Assembly (NCBI GenBank): GCA_023269235.1
Contig: JAHFTW010000010.1
Coordinates: forward strand, 387-62,589
DNA from: Thermoplasmata archaeon
GTDB taxonomy: Archaea; Thermoplasmatota; E2; JACPAO01; JAHFTW01
DNA: 62,203 nucleotides
Direction of reading: 5' to 3'
The notes under the pieces were generated by a model. The model was given only the letters and a program-made list of their open reading frames with translations. It was not told where the DNA came from and ran no database searches. Of this stretch, positions 42,642 to 51,430 are shown one piece after another (the stretch's first letter is position 1; the number at the start of each line of letters is the position of its first letter). The position numbers were made by a program, and so were the translations under genes.

Positions 42642-43460
42642 ATGGAGGCGACCCCTACAGAGAGGAAGGGCTTGACAGGCAAGGCGCGCACCCTGGCCTC
42701 CAAGGCCGGCAACCTGGTCGCCGCGGCCGCCTCGGCCGTCTCCGGCGTCGGCCCGATCGGGAACCACAACCCCCAGCGGCTCACCAGCGGCAAGACCACC
42801 GACTACGAGCACTACATGCGCGTGCCCGAACTGCTCCAACTCCAGAAGCCCGAGGAGGCCCGCGTCCATCACGACGAGTTGATGTTCCAGGTCGTCCACC
42901 AGAGTTTCGAGCTGTGGTGCAAGCTCGTCCTCTTCGAGCTCAAGGCCGTCGGCGAGCTCGTCGCCCAGGACCGTCTCGTCGAGGCCTACCCGCTCCTCGC
43001 GCGCTGCACGGCCACCGTCCGCCTCAACACCGACGCCCTCCACATCCTCGAGACCATGACGCCGTGGGACTTCCACGTCATCCGCGCCGCCCTCGGCCAA
43101 GGCTCCGGCGCCGAGTCGCCCGGGTTCCGCCAGATCCAGCAGAAGGCCCCCCTCCTGTGGCCCGCCGTCGAGGCGCTCCTGAAACGCCGCAAGACCACGC
43201 TGCTCGACGTCTACACGCGCCCCGCGAGCCAGCCGGACCTGCTCCGCCTGCTGGAAAATATGACGGATTTTGACATGTTCTTCCAGGTCTGGCGCCTCAA
43301 CCACCTCGCCATGGTGAAGCGCGTCATCGGCCGCGACGTCAAGAGCCTCAAGGGCTACGCCATCCACGCCCTGGAGAAGGACGTCCAGGACACGCTATGG
43401 CCCGCGCTCTGGCAGGTCCGCAACGCCATCACCGACAAAGCCGGGACGAGCCCGCCGTAA
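42642..43460 (+). CDS. Tryptophan 2,3-dioxygenase
   Basis: A 272-residue heme dioxygenase that opens tryptophan to N-formylkynurenine. The distal-side block RVHHDELMFQVVHQSFELW and the heme-His block FFQVWRLNHLAMVKRVIG match the TDO family. The first 45 residues (basic, then Ala/Val-rich, such as GKARTLASKAGNLVAAAA) are extra. The ATG at 42642 is used. The downstream kynurenine formamidase at 52053 would catalyse the next step, but the two are not in one operon because a minus-strand gene lies between. Confidence 0.9.
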   Translation: MEATPTERKGLTGKARTLASKAGNLVAAAASAVSGVGPIGNHNPQRLTSGKTTDYEHYMRVPELLQLQKPEEARVHHDELMFQVVHQSFELWCKLVLFELKAVGELVAQDRLVEAYPLLARCTATVRLNTDALHILETMTPWDFHVIRAALGQGSGAESPGFRQIQQKAPLLWPAVEALLKRRKTTLLDVYTRPASQPDLLRLLENMTDFDMFFQVWRLNHLAMVKRVIGRDVKSLKGYAIHALEKDVQDTLWPALWQVRNAITDKAGTSPP

Positions 43461-43462
43461 CG

Positions 43463-44815
43463 CTACGTCGCCAGGTTGGGGCCGGCGCTCATCTTCGCGA
43501 AGTCGATGGTGATGCGCGGCACGGGCCAGAGGTCCTCGGCGAAGGCCACGATGGCGGAGCCGTCCGGATGGATGGCGACCTCGAAGAAGTCGAGGAGGCT
43601 GCGCGTGCAGGGCGGCGTCTCACGGCACTCGGAGCCGCGATGGACCGGCTGGCCGCTCACGCGCGTCAAGGCGAAGTGCGGGTCGGGGAAGTCGGCGTCC
43701 AGGCTGATGCCGGACATCACGTAGACCTCGTCCGTCGCGTAGCGCGGCAGTCCCTTGTCGTTCTGGTACCAGACGAGGACGACCTTTCCGGCGCCTCCGC
43801 CAGCGATCCAGGGGAACCAGGCCGTCGTGCCGGGGGCATTGATCTGCTTGGGCTCGGTCCAGGTCAGGCCCTTGTCGTGGCTCACCTGGAGGAACACCGT
43901 GGGCGTCTCGAGGGGGCGCTCGTAGCCCAAGGCGCCCGGCACGGTCTTGTCGCGGTCCGTGGCGTAGGCGAGATAGAGAGTCCCGGCCGCGTCGAAGGCG
44001 GTGACGGGGAAGACCTGGCCCTGGGCGGGGTTCGTGGTGGCGACGACCGAAGTCCACGTGGTGCCGTTGTCGAAACTGTGCGCGACGCTGACCACGCCAC
44101 CCAAGTCGTGCGCCAAGGCCAGCGCGTTGCTGGAGGGGTCCACCGCGATGCCGCCCTGCCGCGTGTCGGGAGCGATGTCCACGGGGTCGCTCCAGGTGAG
44201 GCCGCCGTCGGTGCTGCGCGCCGTGCGGATCATGGTGGCGTCGCGCCAGGACGCGATCAAGGTCCCGTCCGCCCGGCCGGTAATCCATTCCCGGTCAGCG
44301 CCGGTGCCCTTGCTGACGTCGTACGGTTGGCTCCAGCTCACGCCCCGATCGTCGCTGGACTGGTAGGGAATCCCGGTCCCAAGGCCGAGCCAGTGGACCC
44401 GGCCGTCCGGGGAGACGTACACGTCGGCGTCCCCGCCGCCGGTCACGCCGTTGGGGGCGCCCGACTCCTGCAGCGGCGCCGGGCAGCCCGGAACCGGCGC
44501 CCCGCCGACGCACCCGAGGCCTAGGTCGGTCCAGACGGTGCCGTTCTTGTCGCCGCGCCACATCGCCAAGGGCGTCGTCACGTACACGGTGCCGTCGGGC
44601 CCGGCCGCGATGCCCGGCTCCGCGCCGGTCAGGACGTTGCCGAGTTGCACTTTCGGCCCGAACGCGATTCCCGTGGCGGGGTCGGGGCGAACCCTCTCCT
44701 GCCCGGCGACGGGTCCGCTGGACATGCTAGTCCCCTGGGTCGTCGAGGACTGGGAACAGCCGGAGACCAAGACGGCAAGAAGAAGACCGGCGACGAGAAG
44801 GGCAGAGAAGCGCAC
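43463..44815 (-). CDS. BNR/sialidase-fold surface lipoprotein
   Basis: A 450-residue exported protein. The signal sequence ends in the lipobox LAVLVSGC. The rest is a beta-propeller of BNR-like repeats with Asp-box-type motifs: SSDDRGVSW, STDGGLTWSDP, SFDNGTTWTSV and SHDKGLTWTEP. Such propellers are found in sialidases, but the catalytic Arg triad cannot be judged here, so I do not assign an enzyme. The start is the GTG at 44815, just before the signal sequence. It is divergent from the aromatic operon. Confidence 0.82.
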   Translation of the reverse strand: MRFSALLVAGLLLAVLVSGCSQSSTTQGTSMSSGPVAGQERVRPDPATGIAFGPKVQLGNVLTGAEPGIAAGPDGTVYVTTPLAMWRGDKNGTVWTDLGLGCVGGAPVPGCPAPLQESGAPNGVTGGGDADVYVSPDGRVHWLGLGTGIPYQSSDDRGVSWSQPYDVSKGTGADREWITGRADGTLIASWRDATMIRTARSTDGGLTWSDPVDIAPDTRQGGIAVDPSSNALALAHDLGGVVSVAHSFDNGTTWTSVVATTNPAQGQVFPVTAFDAAGTLYLAYATDRDKTVPGALGYERPLETPTVFLQVSHDKGLTWTEPKQINAPGTTAWFPWIAGGGAGKVVLVWYQNDKGLPRYATDEVYVMSGISLDADFPDPHFALTRVSGQPVHRGSECRETPPCTRSLLDFFEVAIHPDGSAIVAFAEDLWPVPRITIDFAKMSAGPNLAT

Positions 44816-44910
44816 ACGTCTGGACAGAGGGAGTGGCTCTTGACGTTTTGGAGCCCGGCCCGGGGGCGCTCCGCAGGGTTCAAGCACGGCAGTCCCTGGA
44901 TGGGCCTAGA

Positions 44911-46155
44911 GTGGAGTTCGACCTGTTCCTCTCCATCAGCCAGACCCCCGTCGCGGGCCACACCCCAACGGAGGCGCAGATGCTCGCCAACGCGATGGCC
45001 CAGGTCGAGGCGGCCGACCGGCTCGGGTTCGGCGTCGCGTGGCTGGCGGAGTCGCACCTTTCCAGCGACGTGCAAAAGGGCAACCGGCTCCCCGTCATCC
45101 CGCACTGGGAAGGGGAGGTCGGGCTCAACGCCGACATGCTCCAGTTCGCGCACGCCATCTTCCGCCGCACCAAGCGCATCGAGGTGGGCTCTGCGGTGAT
45201 GAACATCCTGTGCAACGGCGGCCCGGTCGCCGCGGCGGAGCGCATCGCGATGTTCGCCGCCCTGCACGGCCTCGACCCCGCCGAGCGACGCCGCGTCCAC
45301 GTCGGCTTCAGCGCGGGCCGCTTCGATTACATGAACCGGGCCTACGGCCTGGAGCCCCGCACCCCGCTCGAGAAGGCGCTGCCGTTCGGTCTGTGGAAGG
45401 GCACGATGTTCCTCGAGGCCGCCGAAATTTTCGCGCGCCTGCTCGCGGGCGAGACCCTGGCGTCCAGCCAAGTCCCCGAACGCACGCTCGTCCGCTCCGA
45501 CTTCCGCAACGACGCCGACTGGGAAAAGGCACGGCCGGCCGCGGCCGCGGAAGGGCTCCTGGATGGGGGCCGGCTGCGTGTTCCCAAGCAGTTCCGCTTC
45601 GACTCGCTGAAGATCGTCCCGCAAGCGTGGCGCCGCGAGCTCGTCCAGCTCGTCGTCGGCTCGCACGACCCGAAGGCGCACGCGCTCGTCAACCGATTCC
45701 TGCCGGCCCACGTCGCCAACCTGAGCATCACGCCCGGCCCCGTCATTGACGCCACCCACGAGCGCATGGCGAAGACGTTCCACCCGTCCGGCGGCCCCTG
45801 GAAGCGCGCCTACATGCCGCGCACGGTCCTGGTCTTCCTCAACGAGGAACCGGGCCTCACCCCCGGACAGCGGCGTGGCGCGGCGCGCGCCGAGGCCAAG
45901 CGGGCGCTCGCGGCCTACTGGAACGCCTTGGAGGGGACGCTCGATCCGAAGAAGGTGGGCGAGGCGTCCGACAACGCCGTCATCGGCACGGCGGAGGACG
46001 TCGCGATCCAGCTCAAGGCCCGCTACCACCGGGACGACCGGCTCATGCTGTGGTTCGACTTCTTCACCCACGACTCCGACCGCGTCGTGCGCGACATGAC
46101 GGCCTTCATGCAGAAGGTGGCGCCCATCCTGGCGAACAACGAGGTCGCCGCATGA
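44911..46155 (+). CDS. Luciferase-like (LLM class) flavin monooxygenase
   Basis: A 414-residue TIM-barrel flavin-dependent oxygenase of the bacterial-luciferase type. It begins VEFDLFLSISQTPV and has AADRLGFGVAWLAESHL, RIEVGSAVMNILCNGGPV and RVHVGFSAGRFDYM; the late LVFLNEEPG and VIGTAEDVAIQL blocks also fit. These enzymes use FMNH2 from a separate reductase, not encoded here. It is the first gene of the aromatic-amine operon (start GTG 44911) and overlaps the next gene as ATGA. A hydroxylation or ring-modifying role is inferred. Confidence 0.85.
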   Translation: MEFDLFLSISQTPVAGHTPTEAQMLANAMAQVEAADRLGFGVAWLAESHLSSDVQKGNRLPVIPHWEGEVGLNADMLQFAHAIFRRTKRIEVGSAVMNILCNGGPVAAAERIAMFAALHGLDPAERRRVHVGFSAGRFDYMNRAYGLEPRTPLEKALPFGLWKGTMFLEAAEIFARLLAGETLASSQVPERTLVRSDFRNDADWEKARPAAAAEGLLDGGRLRVPKQFRFDSLKIVPQAWRRELVQLVVGSHDPKAHALVNRFLPAHVANLSITPGPVIDATHERMAKTFHPSGGPWKRAYMPRTVLVFLNEEPGLTPGQRRGAARAEAKRALAAYWNALEGTLDPKKVGEASDNAVIGTAEDVAIQLKARYHRDDRLMLWFDFFTHDSDRVVRDMTAFMQKVAPILANNEVAA

Positions 46156-47342
46156 CCGCCAAACCGGCCGCTCGTCGGAAGGCCCCCCCTGCGGTCACGA
46201 CCGACGGGCAAGGCGACCGCATCGCGGGCCCCGGGTCCGAGCTCTACCCCGAAGGCCCGCTTGGCACGCGCGAGAAGGGCATCCCGACCGGCCGCGACGT
46301 GGAATGGGAGCCGCTCGTGGACTACCGCCGCCTCGGCATCTCGGAGACCACCATCCACGGCGCCGTCGCGTGGGCGCACGGCCGCAAGCTCATCCACTCG
46401 TTCGGCGGCAACGTGCTGTGCTACGGCCGCAGCATGATGAAGCCGCTCGCCATGAAGGTGTTCGCCAAGGAGTTGGCGGACCACTCGTGGGAGCAGAAGG
46501 CCATCGCGCTCGCCTCGCACAACGGCGACACCGAGCACGTCGTCGCTGCGCAGAGCCTGCTGCACGAGACCGAGTGGGGCCTCATGCAGGCCCCGCTCGA
46601 CCTTCCGCTCGTCCCGTTCGGCCGCAGCGTCCGCCGCCCGCGCCGCTGGTACCACACCTGCTCGGGCGAGCATGCCGCCATCCTGGCTGGCTGCAAGGCG
46701 AAGGGCTGGCCCCGCATCGGCTACCTGCTGCCACAGCACCCGTGGTTCCAGGCCTACACGGACGTCGTGCGCGGCATCCTCGGCCCTCGGTGGAAAGCGG
46801 CCCGCGTCGCCCGCGACGGCTGCGGCCTCCCCACGCTCAGCAACACCGTCAACGAGCTCGCCATCCTCTATGCGCACCTCGCCAAGACGCGCAAGAAGGA
46901 CTGGGTGTGGGAGGCGATGGTGCGCAACCCGGACCTCGTGGGCGGCTTCAACCGGCTTGACACGACCATCCTGAAGTCGTGCGGCGGCAAGGTCATCGCG
47001 AAGGAGGGCGCCGACGGCCTCCTGGGCCTCGCCATCGAGCACCCGGACTACCCCGACGGCCTCGGCGTCGTCGTCAAGATCGCGCACGGCTGGAACCCGC
47101 GCGCCACCTGGTACGTCGCCCGCGCCATCCTCGGCACGCTCGGCTTCACGCTGCGCAACCCCTACCCGCTCCACCGCCAGAAGGCGTTCATCGTCCCCGG
47201 CGTCGTGCCCCCGAAGCACCTCAAGGCACTGGAATCCATCGCGACGTGGGACGAATGGGACCCGGACACCGACCACTGGACGTACGACAACGACGACTAC
47301 GTCGGCAGCCAACCTCTGATGCGCGGGTGGAGGGAAGCGTGA
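46152..47342 (+). CDS. L-asparaginase II (ReAV-type) family hydrolase
   Basis: A 396-residue member of the Asparaginase_II family (PF06089 type). Seen are YGRSMMKPLAM (Ser-xx-Lys of the active site), LASHNGDTEHV (second Ser), YHTCSGEHAAILAG and DGCGLPTLSN (zinc cysteines), and KVIAKEGADGLLG (catalytic Lys). In known members the zinc site motif is CSGKH with a Lys ligand; here Lys is Glu. The family hydrolyses asparagine, but its place in an aromatic operon suggests another amide or imine substrate. The start overlaps the monooxygenase stop as ATGA, and the end overlaps the dehydrogenase as GTGA. Confidence 0.85.
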   Translation: MTAKPAARRKAPPAVTTDGQGDRIAGPGSELYPEGPLGTREKGIPTGRDVEWEPLVDYRRLGISETTIHGAVAWAHGRKLIHSFGGNVLCYGRSMMKPLAMKVFAKELADHSWEQKAIALASHNGDTEHVVAAQSLLHETEWGLMQAPLDLPLVPFGRSVRRPRRWYHTCSGEHAAILAGCKAKGWPRIGYLLPQHPWFQAYTDVVRGILGPRWKAARVARDGCGLPTLSNTVNELAILYAHLAKTRKKDWVWEAMVRNPDLVGGFNRLDTTILKSCGGKVIAKEGADGLLGLAIEHPDYPDGLGVVVKIAHGWNPRATWYVARAILGTLGFTLRNPYPLHRQKAFIVPGVVPPKHLKALESIATWDEWDPDTDHWTYDNDDYVGSQPLMRGWREA

Positions 47343-48889
47343 GCGAAGGCTTCGGGTGGCTCCAGAGGGACCGCGAGGTCGCCCAACGCGACCTGGGGCG
47401 AGCCTACGGGTTCGCGAAGCGCGAGGCGGCGAAGGTCTCAGACGTGCCGCGCTTGTCCCAGCGCATCGGCGGCAAGGAGGTCGCGCCCGCCTCCGGCACC
47501 TATCTCGACAACGTGAACCCCGCGAATGGCAACGTGCTGTGCAAGGTCCCGCGTGGCGATACGCGCGACGTGGACGCTGCCGTCGAGGCCGCCACCGCCG
47601 CGCAAATTGCGTGGGCCAACACCCCACTCACGGAGCGTTGCCGCGTGCTGCGCCGGACGGCCGAACTCATCGAGCGCGACCTGGACCGCCTCGCCCGCCT
47701 CGAGTCGGAGGACACCGGCAAGCCCATCCGGTTGGCGCGCACCCTCGACATCCCGCGCGCGGCCCGTAACTTCCGCTTCTACGCCGACTTCCTCGCCGCG
47801 CGCACCGAGCCGACCTTCCGCAGAGACGGCTGGAAGCACCTCACCGCCCGTGGCCCCGTCGGCGTCGTCGGCCTCGTCACCCCGTGGAACCTGCCGCTTT
47901 ACCTTCTCACCTGGAAAGTCGCTCCCGCGCTCGGCCTCGGCAACGCCGTCGTCGCCAAGCCCAGCGAACTGACGCCGCGCACCGCCGATGCCCTCGCGGA
48001 CCTGCTTGCGGAGGCTGGGCTTCCGGCGGGCGTCTACAACACCGTGCACGGACTTGGACCGGAGGCAGGCGAGCCGCTCGTGCGCCATCCCGGCGTGCGC
48101 GCCGTCAGCTTCACCGGAGGCACGGCGACCGGCGCGAAAGTCGCCCAAGCCGCCTCGTCGGGGCCCTCGCCCAAGAAGCTCAGCCTCGAGCTTGGCGGCA
48201 AGAACGCAGCCCTCGTCTTCGCGGACTGCGACCTCGACGCCGCCGTCGCCGGCGTCGTGCGCGGCGGCTTCACTAACGGGGGGCAAATCTGCCTCTGCAC
48301 GAGCCGCGTGCTCGTCGAGAAGAGCCTGCTGCCGACGTTCTTGCCTCGTCTGGAGGCCGCCGTGCGCGCACTCAAGGTTGGCGACCCCGGCGACGAGGCG
48401 ACCGACGTCGGCGCCCTGAACAGCCTGGCGCATCGCGGCAAGGTGGAGGGTTACCTCGAGCTTGCCCGCAAGGAGGCGAACATCCTGTGCGGCGGCGAAC
48501 GGCCTTCCCTGTCGGGAGAGTTGGCCGACGGCGCTTTCCTCACACCCGTCATCGTGACTGATGTAAAGCAGCAGAGCCGCCTCGTCCAGGAGGAGGTGTT
48601 CGGCCCGCTCATCACGGTGCAAACCTTCGCCGACGAAGATGAGGCCATCCGGCTCGCCAACGGCGTCCGCTACGGGCTCACCTCCACCGTGTGGACAAAG
48701 GACGCCACGAAGGCGCAACGGGTCGCCGCACGCCTAGACACCGGGATGGTGTGGATTAATTGCTGGCTCGTGCGCGACCTGGCGACCGCGTTCGGCGGCG
48801 TCAAGGACTCCGGCGTCGGCCGCGAGGGCGGCGAATGGTCCGTGGATTTCTATTCCGAGGCGAAGACCGTGACGATGAAGGAGGACTGA
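47339..48889 (+). CDS. Aminomuconate-semialdehyde dehydrogenase-like ALDH
   Basis: A 516-residue NAD aldehyde dehydrogenase. The catalytic Glu is in LELGGKNAALVF and the catalytic Cys in GFTNGGQICLCTSRVLVE. The ICLCTSR block, WLVRDLATAFGGVKDSG and VGREGGEWSVDFY are typical of the ALDH8A1/AmnC group, which oxidises 2-aminomuconate or 2-hydroxymuconate semialdehyde. The first 40 residues are extra. The start is a GTG at 47339 overlapping the upstream stop. Its substrate would be the ring-cleavage product of the next two genes. Confidence 0.88.
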   Translation: MSEGFGWLQRDREVAQRDLGRAYGFAKREAAKVSDVPRLSQRIGGKEVAPASGTYLDNVNPANGNVLCKVPRGDTRDVDAAVEAATAAQIAWANTPLTERCRVLRRTAELIERDLDRLARLESEDTGKPIRLARTLDIPRAARNFRFYADFLAARTEPTFRRDGWKHLTARGPVGVVGLVTPWNLPLYLLTWKVAPALGLGNAVVAKPSELTPRTADALADLLAEAGLPAGVYNTVHGLGPEAGEPLVRHPGVRAVSFTGGTATGAKVAQAASSGPSPKKLSLELGGKNAALVFADCDLDAAVAGVVRGGFTNGGQICLCTSRVLVEKSLLPTFLPRLEAAVRALKVGDPGDEATDVGALNSLAHRGKVEGYLELARKEANILCGGERPSLSGELADGAFLTPVIVTDVKQQSRLVQEEVFGPLITVQTFADEDEAIRLANGVRYGLTSTVWTKDATKAQRVAARLDTGMVWINCWLVRDLATAFGGVKDSGVGREGGEWSVDFYSEAKTVTMKED

Positions 48890-48890
48890 G

Positions 48891-49850
48891 ATGACCCGCA
48901 AACCGCGCGCCAGAACGACGACCAAAGGCGAACGGGGACGCATCGTCGCCGGCTGCCTGACGCCGCACCCGCCGCATCTCGTGTACGCCGACAACCCGAA
49001 GCAGAACGAGGCGCGCAGCGAGGGCGGCTGGGAGACGATCCGTTGGGGCTACGAGCGTCTGCGGCACAGCCTGGCCCGCGCGACGCGGGACTACGATGTC
49101 ATCCTCGTCCATTCGCCGCATTGGCGCACCCGCGTCGGCCACCACTTCCTCGGCGTGCCGCACTTCAAGTCACTCAGCGTGGACCCCATCTTCCCCAACC
49201 TGTTTCGTTACAACTTCGATTTCGACGTCGACGTCGAGCTGGCCGAGGACATCGCGCGCCGCGGCGCCAAGAAGGGCCTCACGACGAAGATGATGCGCAA
49301 TCCAGACTACCGCATCGACTACGGCACCATCGCGGCGTGCCACCTGGTGAACCCGACGTGGGACAAGCCCATCGTCGGCATCAGCAGCTGCCGCGTGTAC
49401 AATGATTACTCCAACGAGGTCGGCCAAGAGCAGATGCGCGCCCTAGGGGCGGCGACCCGTGAGGCCATCGAAGCGTCGGGCAAGCGCGCGCTCCTCCTCG
49501 CCTCGAACTCCATCAGCCACCGCCACTTCACGCGCGAGCCGAACGTGCCGGAGGACATGAGCCACGAGCACATCTACCACCACGGCCAGCACCTGTGGGA
49601 CATGCACGCCATCGGCTTGGCCCGCGACGGCAAGGGGCGCCAGCTCTTCGACGAGCTTCCAGACCTGATTGACCAGGCCACCTCGGAGGCCGACGCCGGC
49701 TGCCTGTCGTGGCTCCTCTCCGCGCTCGACTTCCCGAACTACCCCGCCGAGCTGCACGGCTACGGCACCGTCATCGGCACCGGGAACGCCGTGCTCGAGT
49801 GGGACCCGAACCCCAAGACGCGCCAGGTCACGCCGAGGTTGATGACATGA
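48891..49850 (+). CDS. 2-Aminophenol 1,6-dioxygenase beta (catalytic) subunit-like
   Basis: A 319-residue LigB-type extradiol dioxygenase. It matches AmnB closely in GCLTPHPPHLVYADNP (His26 as first iron ligand), LVHSPHWRTRVGHHFLGVP (His77 as second), VDPIFPNLFRYNFDFDVDVE, TKMMRNPDYRIDYGTI and YPAELHGYGTVIGTGNA (Glu as third). These enzymes cut the ring of 2-aminophenol next to the amino group. A basic tail of about 15 residues precedes the domain. The ATG at 48891 is one base after the dehydrogenase stop, and the end overlaps the next gene as ATGA. The natural substrate could be another o-aminophenol such as 3-hydroxyanthranilate. Confidence 0.9.
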   Translation: MTRKPRARTTTKGERGRIVAGCLTPHPPHLVYADNPKQNEARSEGGWETIRWGYERLRHSLARATRDYDVILVHSPHWRTRVGHHFLGVPHFKSLSVDPIFPNLFRYNFDFDVDVELAEDIARRGAKKGLTTKMMRNPDYRIDYGTIAACHLVNPTWDKPIVGISSCRVYNDYSNEVGQEQMRALGAATREAIEASGKRALLLASNSISHRHFTREPNVPEDMSHEHIYHHGQHLWDMHAIGLARDGKGRQLFDELPDLIDQATSEADAGCLSWLLSALDFPNYPAELHGYGTVIGTGNAVLEWDPNPKTRQVTPRLMT

Positions 49851-51430
49851 GCCCGAGCAAAGCGAGGGGTCATGTCATCCCAGGCGGCCGACCGTCCGCG
49901 CGTGAGGGCCGACGCAAAGGTGCCCCCAAACCCGCCGCCTCCGGCGTCGTCGCCAAGGTCTCGACGCCAAGCGCCTTGCCCCGCCGCGAGCCCGCCTCGG
50001 GCGTCCTGGCGGCGTTCATCGTCCCGCACCTCCCGCACCCGTTTCTTGTCCCGGACGCCAACCCGGGCTACCGGCGGTTGCGCGATGCCTACGACATCGT
50101 GCGCAAGCGCATCAAGGAGCTCAAGCCCGACCTTCTCATCCTTTACTCGACGAAGTGGCCGAGCGTCATCGGGCACCAGGTCCAGACCGACCCGGCGCCG
50201 GCGTGGACCCATGTGGACGAAGAGTGGCACGAACTCGGTTCGATTCCCTACAAGCTTCGCGTGGACGCCAAGTTCGGCGAAGCCTACGTCGCGGCCGGCC
50301 GTGCTCGCGGCCTGGAGATGCGCGCCGTTGCGTACAAGGGGTTCCCCGTGGACACCGGTTCCATCGTCGCCCTCAAGCTCCTCAACCCCGACAACGCCAT
50401 CCCGGCCAGCATGGTGTCGTGCAACATGTACGCCGACCGCGCCGAGACCATCGTGCTCGGCAAGGCGGCGCGCGACGCCATCGCGTCCGGTGGCAAGCGC
50501 GTCGTCGCCATCGGCGTCACCTCGCTCAGCAACCGGCTCTTCTCCGGTATCGTGCCGTTCAACGAGGACCGCATCCATAGCCGCAAGGACGACGAGTGGA
50601 ACCGCAAGTACCTCGAGTTCCTCGCGCGTGGCCGCCTCGAGGACGCCAGCCAGCTCGCCCGCGAGTTCGCGAGTCAGGCCAACGGCGACTCCAAGATGAA
50701 GGCCGTCTGGTGGCTCGCCGCCGTCGCAGGGGCGCACAACAACTACGAAGGGAAGGTCCACGCGTACGAGGCCCTGTACGGCACCGGCGCCGCCATCGTC
50801 GAACTGGTCCCCACGGGCAAGGCCGCCGCCGACAAAGAATACGACGAGGCCGACCCCGAGGAGCACCACGGCGACCGCAACGTCCTGGGAGGCGCCAACG
50901 CCTTCGAGGCCGCCGACGCGGAGACCTGGAGCGGCGCCCACTCCAGCGCCGACGAGGATTCGGGCGCCGGGTATCCGGGAGCCGCAAGCTCGCCCACTCC
51001 TGCCGGGGCTTCCAACGTGGTCCACGCCAAGACCGCGCCCAAGCCGGTCGGAGCCTACGCCCATGCCCGCCGCGTCGGGGACCTGCTGTTCCTCGCCGGC
51101 ATTGGACCCCGCACTCCGGGGACGGACGCCATTCCCGGCGGGCCGACGCGCGACAAAGCCGGCAAACCGCTGAAGTACGACGTCCGCGCGCAGACGCGTC
51201 AGGTCATCGCCAACATCGAGGCTGTCTTGAAGGAATCCGGCGCGAGCCTGGCCGACGTCTTCGACGTGCAAGTGTTCCTCACCGACATGAAGCGCGACTT
51301 CCCCGCCTTCAACGAGGAGTATGCCAGGGCGTTCGGCACGATCCAGGCGACGCGCACCACGGTCCAGGTCGAAGCGCTGCCGACGCCGATCGCGGTGGAG
51401 TTCAAGGTCGTGGCCCAGGTTTCGTCATGA
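49847..51430 (+). CDS. AmnA-like dioxygenase subunit fused to RidA-type deaminase
   Basis: A 527-residue fusion. After a 45-residue Arg/Lys/Ala/Pro tail, residues 51-335 match the alpha subunit of 2-aminophenol 1,6-dioxygenase (VLAAFIVPHLPHPFLVPD, LLILYSTKWPSVIGHQ, FPVDTGSIVALKLL, LSNRLFSGIV). The second His of the iron site is Thr-Lys here (STKW), as in the non-catalytic subunit. An acidic linker (about 340-388) leads to a RidA/YjgF domain at 390-527 (KTAPKPVGAYAHARRVG, LLFLAGIGPRTPGTD, VQVEALPTPIAVEFKVV), the type of 2-aminomuconate deaminase AmnD. One polypeptide would thus link ring cleavage and deamination. Start and stop both overlap neighbours as ATGA. Confidence 0.9.
   Translation: MSPSKARGHVIPGGRPSAREGRRKGAPKPAASGVVAKVSTPSALPRREPASGVLAAFIVPHLPHPFLVPDANPGYRRLRDAYDIVRKRIKELKPDLLILYSTKWPSVIGHQVQTDPAPAWTHVDEEWHELGSIPYKLRVDAKFGEAYVAAGRARGLEMRAVAYKGFPVDTGSIVALKLLNPDNAIPASMVSCNMYADRAETIVLGKAARDAIASGGKRVVAIGVTSLSNRLFSGIVPFNEDRIHSRKDDEWNRKYLEFLARGRLEDASQLAREFASQANGDSKMKAVWWLAAVAGAHNNYEGKVHAYEALYGTGAAIVELVPTGKAAADKEYDEADPEEHHGDRNVLGGANAFEAADAETWSGAHSSADEDSGAGYPGAASSPTPAGASNVVHAKTAPKPVGAYAHARRVGDLLFLAGIGPRTPGTDAIPGGPTRDKAGKPLKYDVRAQTRQVIANIEAVLKESGASLADVFDVQVFLTDMKRDFPAFNEEYARAFGTIQATRTTVQVEALPTPIAVEFKVVAQVSS

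Noticed and set aside
43463-44815. Calling the BNR lipoprotein a sialidase
   Set aside because: Asp-box repeats are visible but the catalytic Arg triad and nucleophile could not be identified.
44911-51430. Reading the luciferase-like plus RidA genes as a Rut pyrimidine-degradation set
   Set aside because: RutB, RutD and RutF homologues are missing, and the LigB and aldehyde dehydrogenase genes point clearly to aminophenol breakdown.
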